Origin: Rhabdophis nuchalis
Lineage: Eukaryota > Chordata > Lepidosauria > Squamata > Natricidae
Length of the DNA: 64,000 nucleotides
Direction of reading: 5' to 3'
NCBI GenBank assembly: GCA_039707465.1
Contig: CM077648.1
Coordinates: 25,606,119 to 25,670,118 of the forward strand
In this document: positions 37,014 to 49,137 of the stretch, piece by piece
How the letters are laid out: every line of letters starts with the position of its first letter
Position numbering within the stretch: position 1 is the stretch's first letter
Notes under the pieces: model-generated
What the model saw: only the letters and a program-made list of their open reading frames with translations
What the model was told of the DNA's origin: nothing
The model's database searches: none
Translations under genes and position numbers: made by a program

Positions 37014-37229
37014 CAATGGTTCTCAACCTTGGTCTGTAGTGGGGTGGGGGGGCACTATGTCACCATGGGGTACAAGAAGGCTAGAAGAAATGCGATTATT
37101 TAGATCTCAAGTCTTGGGGGTCCTGGTATTTGCCAGTTCTCCAAACTACTCAAAATTTCCACTACTGGTTCTCCAAAACCTGCTAAATTTCATCCCTGAT
37201 CTATAGTGAAGAAAGGTTGAGAACCACTG
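37014..37229. mobile_element. hAT miniature element, TGGTTCTCAACC family
   Basis: 216 bp with ends CAATGGTTCTCAACCTTGG and GGTTGAGAACCACTG and an exact 8-bp target duplication ATATAGAA at 37006-37013 and 37230-37237. Its interior (about 37130-37196) is an inverted fragment of the CAGAGGTGG family. Confidence 0.85.
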
Positions 37230-37237
37230 ATATAGAA

Positions 37238-39182
37238 GTTTGAGGTGGAAACAGACTACTGAGTTTGAGAACATTGTTCATGGCCTAAACTTGGAGTCCC
37301 AAGTTGTAGACATGTTCTCCTTTAATGAGAGTCATTTTTATGACTATCAGTGTTCCCCCATCACAGCCATTGTACTATCAAAATTTGAAACTTATTGGCA
37401 AAACAGATTGGAATTCCCCAATCATGCACATTTCTCTAAATTTTATAAATAAATAAATTTGTCTTATTATATGGCAGTTAAAGAATGGTCCAGAAAAAAA
37501 CCTCGTCCAATGAAATGAAAAAGATACATTTGAAATTGCTGTTGAAAAAACATCTAGAGAACCTAAGGCATATGTTCTCTGTGGTTTTATGGGCAATGAT
37601 TTTGAAGGAAAAAATGTCATGTAGCAGCTTTCATCCTCACTTTAAGCCAAACAATTTTTCGTGTTAAGCACCATTCAAGTATTGTAAAAATAAAATCAGT
37701 CCACATCACTAACAAAGAAACTCTTATCTTCATTAATTTTCGGTGAACTTAAAACAATCCTATCATTTTAAAGATAAAACGGGAAAATCTAGTCTTCAAA
37801 GTTAATATAGTACTATGTTTCATAAAATGCGCAGAGAAAAATAAATTCCCCTGAATATACCTTTAAAAAATAATAGAAATTTAAATATGACAAATGTTGA
37901 GTTCTTATTTTCTATTCTTTTTCTTGAGCACATAAATTTTTACGTTCAGAAATAGCCCCTATGAAGGAATCCTCTGGGATGGGATAAATAACCTGCAGCT
38001 ATTCAGTTGTTTCAGATAACTATACTAAATCATATATTATTATAATAATAAACTTTATTAATTGTGCAGATTTGAACCATCTTGCCAATTAGTTCTCCAA
38101 AAAAACAGAAATACTCTGCCTGAAAGAAAGGATTTTAAACATTATCCCTTGGATAATGATTAACCATGAGAAAAAATAACTTTAAGAAGCATGTATATAT
38201 GTATGTGCGCACACACACACACACAGGTGTGTTTGGGTATGTGCTGCCTCAGATTCTGAATGAGCTTCCTATTTATTACACATTTATACTTTGATTCCCT
38301 AGACAACTTTATCCTTAGTTATCCTACAAAAGAAAACCTAGTTGATGCCTCAGCCAAAATATTACAGTTTGTGAAGGCCTGATTTCTGCTGTTACTTGCT
38401 ATGTATTATAACGGGAAAATTTTGAAAATGACGAATAGCTGAAATACAATAGAAGGATAAGACAGTTTAATGAGCAACAGCATACAGCACAAGAAATTGA
38501 AATATAAAATATAATGGTTAATATTTTAGTCTAGACTATACTAAAACATTTAGATTTAAAACCAAAGGCAGATCTTAAATGCACTTGAAATGGGATTTGA
38601 AAATATTAAACAGTGGATTTAGATGGGTAACAATGTAGAAAGATTGTGATATATATGCGAAGAGTTAAAAAAAGGAATTTGGCACATTTAAAATTTTTAT
38701 TTTGATGCAGTTCATCTTTTTAGTAGTTTCTACCTCTTTTTGAGATTATTTTTCAAACAAATAAAGATAGCCATATAACTGTAGTTTTGGTTGAGTATAT
38801 TTTGTTAGGTATGTGTTTTTAAATATCTGTGGTACTAGTGAAGAGCTGATGACAGCATTTTTGAAATAATACTATTTTAGGTGCTTATTCATTCAGGTGC
38901 TTTCAGGTGATCATAGCAACCTAATTCAGGAAGAATAATATGCAACCCAACTCAGTTATTAAGCAAGGTTAAGCCTGATTTGAATGGCCTTAAGTGAGCT
39001 TGTTTTTGTAGACATAACACACATGCTATTAAAAGATTTTAATAGAAGCCATAGCTGTTTCTACCATTATATGTACATATATATTTATGTTTACTGCTTT
39101 TCTTCCTACCCTTGGTAACCTGAAACAGGTAGCTAGGAGTAAATATCTTTGATATGTTGAATACTAAACCCTGGTGTATATA
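37238..39182. other. AT-rich non-coding DNA
   Basis: No supportable gene. A CA run lies at 38208-38224. Confidence 0.5.
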
Positions 39183-39190
39183 CTATAGGA

Positions 39191-39416
39191 CAGGGGTAGT
39201 CAACCTTTTTATACCTACCGCCTACTTTTGTATCTCTGTTAGTAGCAAAATTTTCTAACTGCCCACCGGTTCCACAGTAATGGTGATTTATAAAGTAGGG
39301 AAGTTCATTAAATTAAAAAAAGGAAAGTGCTTCAGTATCGGACAAAACCCCTAACGCCCACCATGAAAGCTGGAACGCCCACTTGTGGGCGGTAGGGACC
39401 AGGTTGACTACCACTG
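39191..39416. mobile_element. hAT miniature element, CAGGGGTAGTCAACC family
   Basis: 226 bp with ends CAGGGGTAGTCAACC and GGTTGACTACCACTG and an exact 8-bp target duplication CTATAGGA at 39183-39190 and 39417-39424. A sister copy is at 55120. Confidence 0.85.
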
Positions 39417-39424
39417 CTATAGGA

Positions 39425-41305
39425 TCTCGATGGAAGGCATTTATTTCCCTACTGTTTGGTATCTTTCAGCTTTAATATATTTTCTGTTGTAGACCTTAAA
39501 GGCTCAAATTAAAAAAAATGTGATTTTTGTATTTTAAAGAATTTTATTTATTAGGAGTATTAGTTGTATTTTTGTCATTGCTACTCATCATTTTATGTCT
39601 TTTGGGAGTTTCTCAGGAGGAGAAATATAATAGGTTACATACAAATAAGATTTGCACATCTGCTCTAGTTTGCAATTGTGGCTTAACATACTATGGATAT
39701 ACAGCCACAATTTAGCATATTAGAACAACTATCCACCCTGTTAAGTAATAAAATGATTTATTTTGGATGCAGAGCACATTATGTGCTCACAATTGTATTT
39801 GTTAGCATGCTTACCTATGAGCCTAGGCTATATAAACACACTAACATTTCATGAGAAAACAGCAGGGATTATAAGTAGTGATTGGGTTGGATCTGCAAAT
39901 TCACTATCAATGGTCTGCTTAAGCAATTATTTTAAATGGGTGGAATCCAAATTCAAATATGGCTCACAAACAAGGACATGATTTGTATGAGCAAATATCT
40001 ATTCTACAATATCAGCTTCAAACCAATTTCATTGTAATTTTAGTACAATGACAATAAAGATTATTATTATTCATTGGTTGAATGCTAGTTCATTTTTCTA
40101 TGCTGTCCTCCAAAAACAGTGATATAAATGTAACCCGAGAAACTTACATTAAAGGAGAACGAGGAAGTTATTTGCTGCTCTTTTTTGTTTTGCTCTCAAC
40201 AGTCTTGAGAATGCATAGGATGGAGGAATAATAGCAATATGTTCCCCAACTCCCAGTGAAACAATGGTAAATAACTGAATAACCCTATTAAGAACCAAGG
40301 CTCCCCAATCTTTAGAAACTGTATGATCTGGACAATAATATTGGACAGCCAGTGTTTAAATCCCTCTCTGCAGTTGCTTTGGTCTTTTGAAAAAAGGGGA
40401 AATATTTGGTATTACATATGCACGGAAATTTCCCAGAGCCTCAGTTGAATGGAGATGCCTGTACCAAAAAAAAAAAAAAAAATACGAAGAAAATGGGTTT
40501 CTGTAACTTTAGTAAATTATCTACTAAATTCAATCCCCAGCAATTTTAGCCCTGAGCAAGATTGACTTTTACTTGAGATGCTGGGAAGTTACCATTTTTT
40601 AACTGGAAATGATTACACACACACAGACATACACATTTAGATGAAGGTTTGTGTAAATTCTGCCTTGATAGCTTCATAGGCGATATTTTTAAAAATCATT
40701 TGACAACTAGCAAATGATATATACAATTTTAACTGTACTTGGAAGGTGCTATAACTTTATTTTTAGATCAATAGATTTTTTTAAAATTGCTGAATTTTTT
40801 TTAAATTCACAGTCCTAGCTAGATAAAGGACTTTGTATATACACTTTGCTATATACTTCAAGGAGCCAATTGAGGTATTCATTTGTTGTACCAAATAAAA
40901 ATACAAAATTTCATATTCATATTTATAAAAATTAGGTACTAATCCTCATGATTGCAATTCTGTATTTTTCCCTGCATCTTTGTGCTTATGGTACCTAGAA
41001 TCAGTGCTCTATCAGTGCCCAGTTGCTTCAAAACAGATTAGTAAGAACGCGTAATTTGAGGACCATAAAATTTGAAAGACGTTGGCAGGATTTGCTATAA
41101 ACTGAGATTAGGAGGAGCCGATGTTGAACAAAATTTGAAGGACCATAAGTGTCTTGATTTGTTTAAAGTGTCCTAAAGAGAAAGGACAGAGATCTTGCTG
41201 GAGAACAACTGGTACCATCTTTCTAAGAGAATTTGAGAGGGTTGATGGAAATAGTCACAACATAGTACTGTAGTATTTATGTCACTATGTCTATACTGCA
41301 TAAGA
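39425..41305. other. Non-coding DNA
   Basis: No gene recognised. ACAATGACAATAAAGATTAT at about 40047 looks like a retroposon tail; its body was not identified. Confidence 0.45.
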
Positions 41306-41312
41306 AAAATAT

Positions 41313-41903
41313 TTGAAAATAAACAGAGGGATAGAATCTAGATCACGTGAAGTGTTAATGCCACTGTATAGTGCCTTGGTAAGGCCGCACTTGGAATACT
41401 GCATACAGTTTTGGTCGCCACAATGTAGAAAAGACGTGGAGACTCTGGAAAGAGTGCAGAGAAGAGCAACCAAGATGATTAGGGAACTGGAGACTAAAAC
41501 ATATGCAGAACGGTTGCAGGAGCTGGGTATGTCTAGTTTGATGAAGAGAAGGGGGAGACATGATAGCAGTGTTCCGATATCTCAGAGGGAGCCACAGAGA
41601 AGAGGGAGCCAAACTATTCTCCAAGGCACCTGGGGGCAGGACAAGAAGCAATGGGTGGAAACTAATCAAGGAGAGAAGCAACTTGGAACTAAGGAGAAAT
41701 TTCCTGACAGTTAGAACAATTAACCTCTGGAACAGCTTGCCTCCAGAAGTTGTGAATGTCCCAACACTGCAAGTCTTTAAGAAGATGTTAGATAGCCATT
41801 TGTCTGAAATGGTATAGGGCTCCTGCACACGCAGGGGGTTGGACTAGAAGACCTACAAGGTCCCTTCCAACTCTGCTATTGTATTGTATTGTATTGTATT
41901 GTA
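41313..41903 (+). mobile_element. CR1-clade LINE 3' end with (TATTG)n tail
   Basis: The frame from 41313 gives [10 protein letters not shown] and [20 protein letters not shown], the C-terminal part of CR1 reverse transcriptase. A frameshift near 41560 moves the reading frame to one ending [20 protein letters not shown] and closing at 41817. The 3' end GGGGGTTGGACTAGAAGACC runs into about five TATTG units at 41877-41903. Confidence 0.85.
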
Positions 41904-42991
41904 AATACTTTACATTCTTAAGACTGTTTTTTTAAATGTTTGAATGAAAAGTACTAAGAATCTGTAACTACAATGCACAATCAGACTTACTTAAATTATT
42001 ACTTACACTAATGTTACTTACTTTATGAAATGGGCCATTATATTGTTTAAAACTATTGATTGAGTAAATATTGTAGTAGCTTTATTCACTATGTGAAGTC
42101 CAGAACAGGCATGGAGTAAAACAATTGATAACTATTACAATCAATTTTAGTAGCATCAATATTATAAAACAGGGATCCTTCAAATGAAAAGACACATAAT
42201 TATGCATAGGGACTTAACAATTGAAATTAATCAGACTTTGCCAGACTTTGTCAGCTGAATACAAGTATATAACTTTTTAGTTATTATCTATGTATCAAAA
42301 AATTCTATATTTAATCTAAGAATTCTTGTCTACATATCTAACTTATTTAACTTAACATATTCAAGTATTTTAACTCAAGAAATCTTGGCATATTCAAGTT
42401 GTAATATTTCAAAGAAAATTATCAGTACTAGCATAAAGTTTTCATAATCTTTTAGGAAATCTCATTTTTAAACTGGTCTAAATTTGTAATTTAATGTAAT
42501 TGCTAGCATATTTTAATCTATTTTTAAATTATTTTTAAATGTTAATATCTGTTATTCTGTATGTATGTATTTCTTTAATAAAGTATAATATTTTTAAAAA
42601 TTGCTTTTAGAGAATCTAATATGCAATTATACTGGGAATATTATCCTTATTACTTGGTCAATGCAACTTAAAAATGGATATTATGCAGAATTTTAACAAC
42701 AGGTTATTGAAGGAAACAAAATGAAGATAGTTTTAAGTGATTTTTATGTATAATAAAGTGCTGTACAGAATGGGACAAAATAACAATTGATATAATGTAT
42801 TACAATAGATTATCATGGAGCTCAAAACAAAAAAAGGGCATGACCTATAAATAATCTTAATGTCCTATAGAGTCAAAGTAACATGACACAATTTATTTCT
42901 ATGGGTTGCTTTTATAACAGAGAAATGACCTATGGCTATTAGTCATGTCCATGTATTTAGCTGACTGTAAGAATGCACTGCATACCGGTTG
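41904..42991. other. AT-rich non-coding DNA
   Basis: Nothing recognised. Confidence 0.5.
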
Positions 42992-42999
42992 CTATAGAA

Positions 43000-43349
43000 C
43001 AGTGATAGCTAACCTTTTTTGGCTCACGTGCCAAAAGTGGGGGGAGCGCGGGGTGGTGGTGCGTGAGCGTGTCACACCCATAATGCTATGTGTGTGACCT
43101 CCTGCTTTTGGCATGCTTTTTTGCCCTCCCCAGGCTCCAGAGACTTTCTAGGAGCCTGGGGAGGGTGAAAACAGCCTCCCCCCCCACCTCCAGAGGCTTC
43201 AGGAGCTTCCCTGAAGCCTCCAGAGGGGGAAAAAGAGCCTCAAAAGAAGGCCTAAATCAGCTGGAGCTGACAAGTCAACACCTCACGTGTCCTAAGAAAT
43301 GGTTCCGCGTGCCACCTGTGGCATCCGTGCCATAGGTTCGCCATCACTG
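43000..43349. mobile_element. hAT miniature element, CAGTGATGGC family
   Basis: 350 bp with ends CAGTGATAGCTAACC and GGTTCGCCATCACTG and an exact 8-bp target duplication CTATAGAA at 42992-42999 and 43350-43357. Confidence 0.85.
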
Positions 43350-43484
43350 CTATAGAACATATGTGGCAAGATTGTATTATACTTAGCATGCCTATACTGT
43401 GGACAATAGGAACCTAATGCTGGCCTCCAGAGGCTGTCCCTAGGCCTCCAGTGCTATCATATAATTTTGTGCAATGGCCTAGGC

Positions 43485-44285
43485 CAGTGGTCGGCAAACC
43501 ACGGCTCGTGAGCCATGAGCGGCTCTATGGCCCCTCGGGTGCGGCTCTTCCTCTCTCCTTTCCCCCCTCCCCCCGGAGGCAGCGGAGGGCCAGGCATGTC
43601 GGTTGGGGGGGCTCTGGCTGCCTCCCCCTGGAGCGAGCGAGTGAGCCAACGGGCGGGGGGAATGCCCGGGGCTGTGGCTGCGCCAGAGCCGTCCGGGCGC
43701 CGCACGCACAGGGAGGTGGGCACGCGGCGCCCGGACGGCTCCGGCGCAGCCGCAGACCGGGCGCTATCCCCGCCCGTTCGCTTGTTCGCTCGCTCCAGGG
43801 GGAGGCAGCCAGAGCCCCCCCAACCAACATGCCGGGCCCTCCACTGCCTCGGGGGGGGGGGGAAGGAGAGAGGAAGAGCCGCACCCGAGGGGCCAAAGAG
43901 GGACCTGGTGGAAACGTGGCCGGCTGTCCTGCCCGATGCGCTCGGACAGCGGGAGCTGCCTGTCACAGGGCTCGGGGCCAGCAGCAGCAACAGAGAGCGC
44001 CGAGCCATGCTTTCCGGGGCTGGCCGCCACGTGCGGCTGGGACGGAGGTGGGCATGCGGCGCCCGGACAGCCTCCACGGTGCTTGGATGGCCGCGGCCTC
44101 GGGTTCTCCCCCCACCCGCTCACTGCGTGAAAACCCGTGCCGGGCTTTCCACTCCTTGGGGGGGGAACGGAGGGAGAGAGGGAGGGGGAGACTGACATAC
44201 AGAGAGAGAGGGGGGGGAGGGAGGAAGAGACAAACAGAGAGACACAGAGAGAGAAGGAGGGAGAGAGGGAACCAGAGAGAGGGAG

Positions 44286-44318
<33 letters not shown>

Positions 44319-44638
44319 CAGATGGGTGGAGGGAGGAGAGAGAGACAGATAGAGAGATAGACAGAGACAAAAAGAGAAAGAGAGAAAGAAAAATAGAAAG
44401 AAAAAGAAAGTGGTAGAGAGAGAGAAAGAAAGAAAGAAAAAGAAAGAATTTTGGTTGCTAAGCAGGACCGTCGTTAAGTGAGTTTCACCACATTTTCCAA
44501 GTTGGCCACGCCCACCCGGTCACATGACCGCTGAGCCACTCCCACAAAACAGGCCACTCCTTTTGGCTCTCAAAAGAAATTTCAATAGTGGTACTGTTGA
44601 TATTTGGCTCTCTTGACTAATAAGTTTGCCCACCACTG
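43485..44638. mobile_element. Long hAT-type element with GC-rich inverted repeat
   Basis: 1154 bp with ends CAGTGGTCGGCAAACC and GTTTGCCCACCACTG and an exact 8-bp target duplication GCCTAGGC at 43477-43484 and 44639-44646. No transposase is encoded. Inside are a GC-rich inverted repeat with arms of roughly 175 bp (about 43531-43708 and 43720-43897), then GC-rich DNA to about 44160, a purine-rich GA tract to 44450 with a CA run at 44287-44312, and a fragment of the CACATGATCA family at about 44445-44560. Long overlapping open frames on both strands (up to 321 codons) are by-products of the base composition, not genes. Confidence 0.8.
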
Positions 44639-44649
44639 GCCTAGGCATC

Positions 44650-46758
44650 TTCCCTATTCTGCTCACCAGAAAAATGGCAAGAAATCTTGTCTAATCTCCA
44701 AAGGTAGCAATATACCAGTCAGCTTTATTATTAAATTAGTAGTTTATTTTGGAAAGTTGTCAGTATCCTTTTGTTGTGAGCATAACACACACACTAGCAC
44801 TTGTGGTCGTTGTGTGACCAATACATGCCCCATCCCAATACATGGTTCGTCGTGTTATCAGGTCCATGTATGTATGGCTTGCTTGCTTATATGTTTCTCA
44901 GTATCTTTTCTCCAAGTTACTCTTCTATTCCCAATTACTCCCTAAAAGAAGATTCTGCAGCCATGTGAATCAAATTCAGTCAAAATGCACAACCTGTCCC
45001 TCATACTGTATTCATTAGAAATGTATAATGCTTATGCCAATAATAGTTCCCTTGGGGTAGCCAAACTCCATGCACCTCCTACAGTCAGCAAACAAGCACT
45101 CGGATAAATATGTCTGATTTTATTGTATTAAGATTTTAACAGAAATAAACTGAAAGCCACAATATATTAGGCTTGGGGGGAGGGGCTGCAACCTGCACAC
45201 TCAGGGATGTATATTCGGTGGCACCCAACACTCCATCCAACTGGTGTAGCAGGAATTTCAACTAGCTGAAGGGTTTGTCTTTGCTTCAATAGGGACTTAG
45301 TTGATGCTTTAAGCCTTGCAAAAGCTTGGACAATAATATTATTGTTCAAACTCAGGGCCAGTTCATGTTCCATTCACGTACTCTAAGAATGCAGCCCTTC
45401 ACATAGTTTGAAAAACTTCTGTAGCCTTCAGGTTGCATGCTTCTGCCGTTGGGCTAAAACACAAGCACCCAACATTTGATTCACTGTCTGATCGTGAAGA
45501 GGCTGTAATATTTGGGAGACACAAGAAAGAGCTTCAGCCTAGGCAACAGTTTAGTAAACCATATTTGAGTCTGAAAAAGGGATGGCAGAAGCATCTCAGA
45601 ATCCCAGGATGTGGGGAGAATAAAAGTGAGGGGTGGGAGAAGTACTGTGAGACATGCATGTGTGAGGGGAGTAAAATATCCATTGGAAAGTTGCACGTAA
45701 TAGGCCTAGGAGTGAGCTTGCAGGCCTGACTGAACCAAAGTTTAAACTAATATAATTGCAAAATGTACCAGACTAATACTTCTAATGTGCTGATTTGTGA
45801 CTGGATTTTCTGCAAAGTTTGTACCTGTACAAGTATATTTAGAGTAAGAAGAATGAGGTGGTGGGAAATGAGGAACTGAAAGTAACCAGTGTCTGAGAAC
45901 TTCAAATGTACACAGATGTTTGCAGAGAGTGATTGTTAGTGATAGTCAATAAGAAAGAACAAGGAAGTGAAAGTTGCAGAAAGTAGGAGATCTCAGATGG
46001 GCACATTAAAATGTGGTAAGTAAAGGAGGGCTCTGCAAGAAGAGGAAGTTACCCTGGTAATATTCCAGGGAAACAGAAGATATCTGAAAAAAAGATATAA
46101 AAATGAAGGTTTGTGATCATGTCGATGCCACTGATGGTAGCTGCTCCTCACTGGGCATAGCTGCTATCTCTGACCCATGTTGCAACTCGAAACTATGTAA
46201 GTAAAGTCTTACTGAAGTATTTATATGAATCTCTGGCATTTTCATGTTAGAACTAATCATGAAATAATAAAACCTTTGATTCGAAGCAGAATTGTGGTTG
46301 CATGTTTGCATTTCTATTTTTAGTGTCTCCCCTTTTATGACACATGATTCTGTTACGGAAACCTTACAATACAGGGTTAGTATTCTTGACTGTCCTCCTT
46401 GTCTGGCTTACCTCACAAGTCCTAACACACACATTTAGCTTGGGCTGTTGGGCAAAACCAATTTGCTGATGGTTCAATCTGTGGTTGATTCCTAAAAACA
46501 ATGTTAATTAGCAATCATTTTAGTTGATAATGGATAAACCCACTGCACACATTTCTTTTGGAAGACATTTGCTTGGCTTCCATAAAATCATTCTGTCTGC
46601 TTATGGATAACAATCATCATTGCACTTAATGGTGATTAAGCTGTAGACATATCCTTCCAAAAATCGCTACTAAAAACATTACTAGCCTAGGATTACTAAT
46701 AGAGAGCGGCAGAATTTAAGAAACAGATTTATTATTCCTTTATTAGCTACAAAAAAGC
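44650..46758. other. Intergenic, no gene seen
   Basis: About 45.7-46.4 kb has LTR-like features (an AATAAA near 46264 and an end CCTTACA at 46362-46368) but no matching start or target duplication, so I do not call an LTR. Nothing else is recognised. Confidence 0.4.
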
Positions 46759-46771
46759 CTTTAAGTGGGTA

Positions 46772-47099
46772 AAAAGGTAAAAAGGTTCCCCTTGCACATA
46801 TGTGCTAGTTGTTCCTGACTCTTGGGGACAGTGCTCATCTCTCTTTCAAAGCCGAAGAGCCAGCGCTGTCCGAAGACATCTCTGTAGTCATGTAGCCAGC
46901 ATGACTAAATGCCGAAGGTACCCAGAATGCGTGATTCCTATTTTTCTACTTGCATTTTTACATGCTTTCTAACTGCTAGGTTAGCAGAAGCTGGAACAAG
47001 TAGCAGGAGCTCATTTTGTTACACAGCACTAGGGATTTGAACTGCCGAGCTTTCTGATCGACAAGCTTAGAGTCTTAGCCACTGAGCCACTGCGTCCCT
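46772..47099 (-). repeat. Sauria-type tRNA SINE
   Basis: On the - strand begins GGACGCAGTGGCTCAGTGG with tRNA-like A and B boxes and ends in GGGGAACCTTTTTACC, the BovB-like tail of Sauria SINEs. Flanked by imperfect duplications CTTTAAGTGGGTA (46759-46771) and CTTTAACTGGGTA (from 47100). Confidence 0.85.
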
Positions 47100-47112
47100 C
47101 TTTAACTGGGTA

Positions 47113-47725
47113 GATAAGGCCAAAATGTGGAATGTGTTAAAGCTAACAGCTGGGCCTGAACACTTAAAAAGATTCTTCTGTAATTTTTATAGTGAACAAG
47201 GATCTAAATAAGGTGTGGTTATACTCACATTTTTACGAAGAGTTTATGTACTCAGATTTTACACAACTCTATTTCCGGGTTTGTCTACTACACTGAGCCA
47301 AAAACAGGTTGGTTTGCATAAGGTGCTATGGTAACTGCCTTGTTAACAGTGTTGGGCAAACACAGTATTTGAGCCTAGCTAAATGGTAAATGACCAGGAA
47401 GTCAATATTAGGATGGCAAATTCAGTTTAGATGAAAAACGCCACATTCCATTTGTACTGCATTTGTATTTATGCTAACAAAAGAACAAAACACCGATTTG
47501 GCATTTCCCCTTCTCTTTTCCCACCTGACCAAAAGCGCTTTTAAAGGAAAGGTCCGTTTTCCTGGTTTCCATTTCTGTGGTGAAGAGAAGATGTGTGTGT
47601 AGGTGTGTGTGAGAGAGAGAGAGACCTTATATACAACATGCCTTGTGCCTGAAGGTGAATTCCTTCTTCTTCTTCTTTAAAAAATCCCGGGCTCATTTTA
47701 TATTTTTGCTCATTTTATTTTATTT
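47113..47725. other. Intergenic, 5' flank of the retrovirus
   Basis: No gene recognised. A GT/GA microsatellite lies near 47591-47622. The last four bases, ATTT at 47722-47725, are the 5' target duplication. Confidence 0.55.
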
Positions 47726-48515
47726 TGAAGGATCCAAGTATTAGAGTAGAAACTTGTTATTTTAATAATACAAGAAACAGGTATTATTGCATCAAAGTAG
47801 AAATTAGTTATTTTAGATATCTGTTGCATTTAAGTAGAAACTTGCTATCTGTTATGTTGTAGCATCTTATATTGCTGTGAAAGTGTTTTCCTATGTTATT
47901 CTAGAGATGTTCTGTTTAGTATTTAGACATGTTATATTGCTGTGGAGACATATGCCTGCAATCCATTGCATCCTTCCTGTGATAAGATCTGAAATCTTCC
48001 TATGCCACCTCTGCTTCCTTAGGAAAAGAGAACGTAATTTTGCTCTCCTCAAATACCAGAGCAATCTTCACACCTTTTGTGCTGCTAAATGGGCAATTAA
48101 GCAAACAATGAAGGGAAAAGATAACAAACCTTTTGAGCCAGGAAGGATGCAAATTTGAGTTAGGATATATGATCCAACTTTTACAATGTGTTAGGTTATA
48201 TGACTTAAGGTTTGACTTGAAGTTTACAATGTTGATTAGAATGATTTAGAATAGTTAGAGTGATTTAGAATAATTAGAATGCGAAGAACAAAGACCTTTT
48301 TGAAGAACAAAGTTCTTTTGGTGTATAAGAAAGGGGAGAGTCCCATTGAGTTTTTGTAGAACTTTCCCACGGTGTCCCTTGTACATGGGTTTGGGATTTC
48401 TTACCCAGAACTTTAACTTTGATCAAAGAATAAAGTCTGTTTTCTTTGTTTTCCAAGCCTCCGTTTAAGTCTTCTTTTGCTTCATTTTTGGCTTAAGCGT
48501 TCGCCAAACCTTACA
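47726..48515 (+). repeat. 5' LTR (solo-like context)
   Basis: 790 bp from TGAAGGATCC to ...CCTTACA. AATAAA at 48429-48434 and a TATA-like GTGTATAAGA near 48316 mark the probable U3/R border region. It differs from the 3' LTR by roughly a dozen substitutions and a 6-bp gap at the start. It is followed by ATTTTATTT and host sequence, exactly as the 3' LTR is, so in structure it is a solo LTR. Confidence 0.9.
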
Positions 48516-49137
48516 ATTTTATTTTATTTATTTCGCTCCATCTTACTCAAAAGCTCTTTCCTCCCCACCCATCCCCCCAATTTCGCAGAGACCCGCTTGA
48601 TCTCCGCAGGGCCGCTGCGTGCCCATCAGCGCCAACTGCTGCCACTGCATTGCACGGCCTTTCGAAGCACTGCCATTCTTAGCGGTCCCGGTTTCCGTGC
48701 GCTGCAAAACACACGCGGCACTCCAGCTCCGGCGGATCATAGCAGGGGGGGAGAGGGGAGGATGAAATAAGCCCCCCCCCCTTTGACTCACTACGTCACG
48801 GGCTTGGAGGAGTTTCCTGCGACCTGTCATTGCCCCTGTGTTCCCGCAGGCAGCCAATCAAAGGAGGAGCTGCTGCAACCGGCCGGCAGAAGGGAAGGCG
48901 CCTCCACAATAGCCCGGCGGATAAGAGGATGGTGTAGTTGCGGGCGCACCTTACTTAACAGGTTGCCCGCGGACGCCACGCTGGACCTGCTGCTGGGTTC
49001 TCCGTTAGCCTCAGCCAGGATGGCCGCCGTGGCCAGCGCAGAGGAGCCGCCGCCGCCCTCTCTAGCACCAGATATGGTTCGGGCGGAGATGCTGGGAGCC
49101 ACCGGGCTGCTGCTGGCGTTGTGGTGGCTGTTGGGCC
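48516..49137 (+). pseudogene. Duplicated CYP2U1 promoter and exon 1 fragment
   Basis: Aligns base by base with 53963-54473, apart from about 113 bp (roughly 48602-48714) present only here. It keeps the CRE-like CTACGTCACGG at 48790-48800, a CCAAT box near 48854, and the start codon at 49020. After 39 codons, near 49137, the host sequence stops and retroviral pol begins in a different frame, so the read-through frame ends at 49175. It cannot make a P450. Confidence 0.9.

Noticed and set aside
38838..38862. CTGATGA followed by GAAA on the + strand
   Set aside because: The bases between them cannot form stem II. Other CTGATGA sites near 17.97, 25.67, 30.29 and 34.81 kb failed for the same reason or lack GAAA.
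43451..44416. Open frame of 321 codons and several overlapping frames of 100-220 codons
   Set aside because: They lie in the GC- and purine-rich interior of a hAT element, occur on both strands at once, and read as low-complexity proline/arginine/glycine or RERE text without any family motif.
45727..46368. Possible LTR (TG start, AATAAA, CCTTACA end)
   Set aside because: Flanks show no target duplication and I found no partner copy, so the ends may be coincidence.
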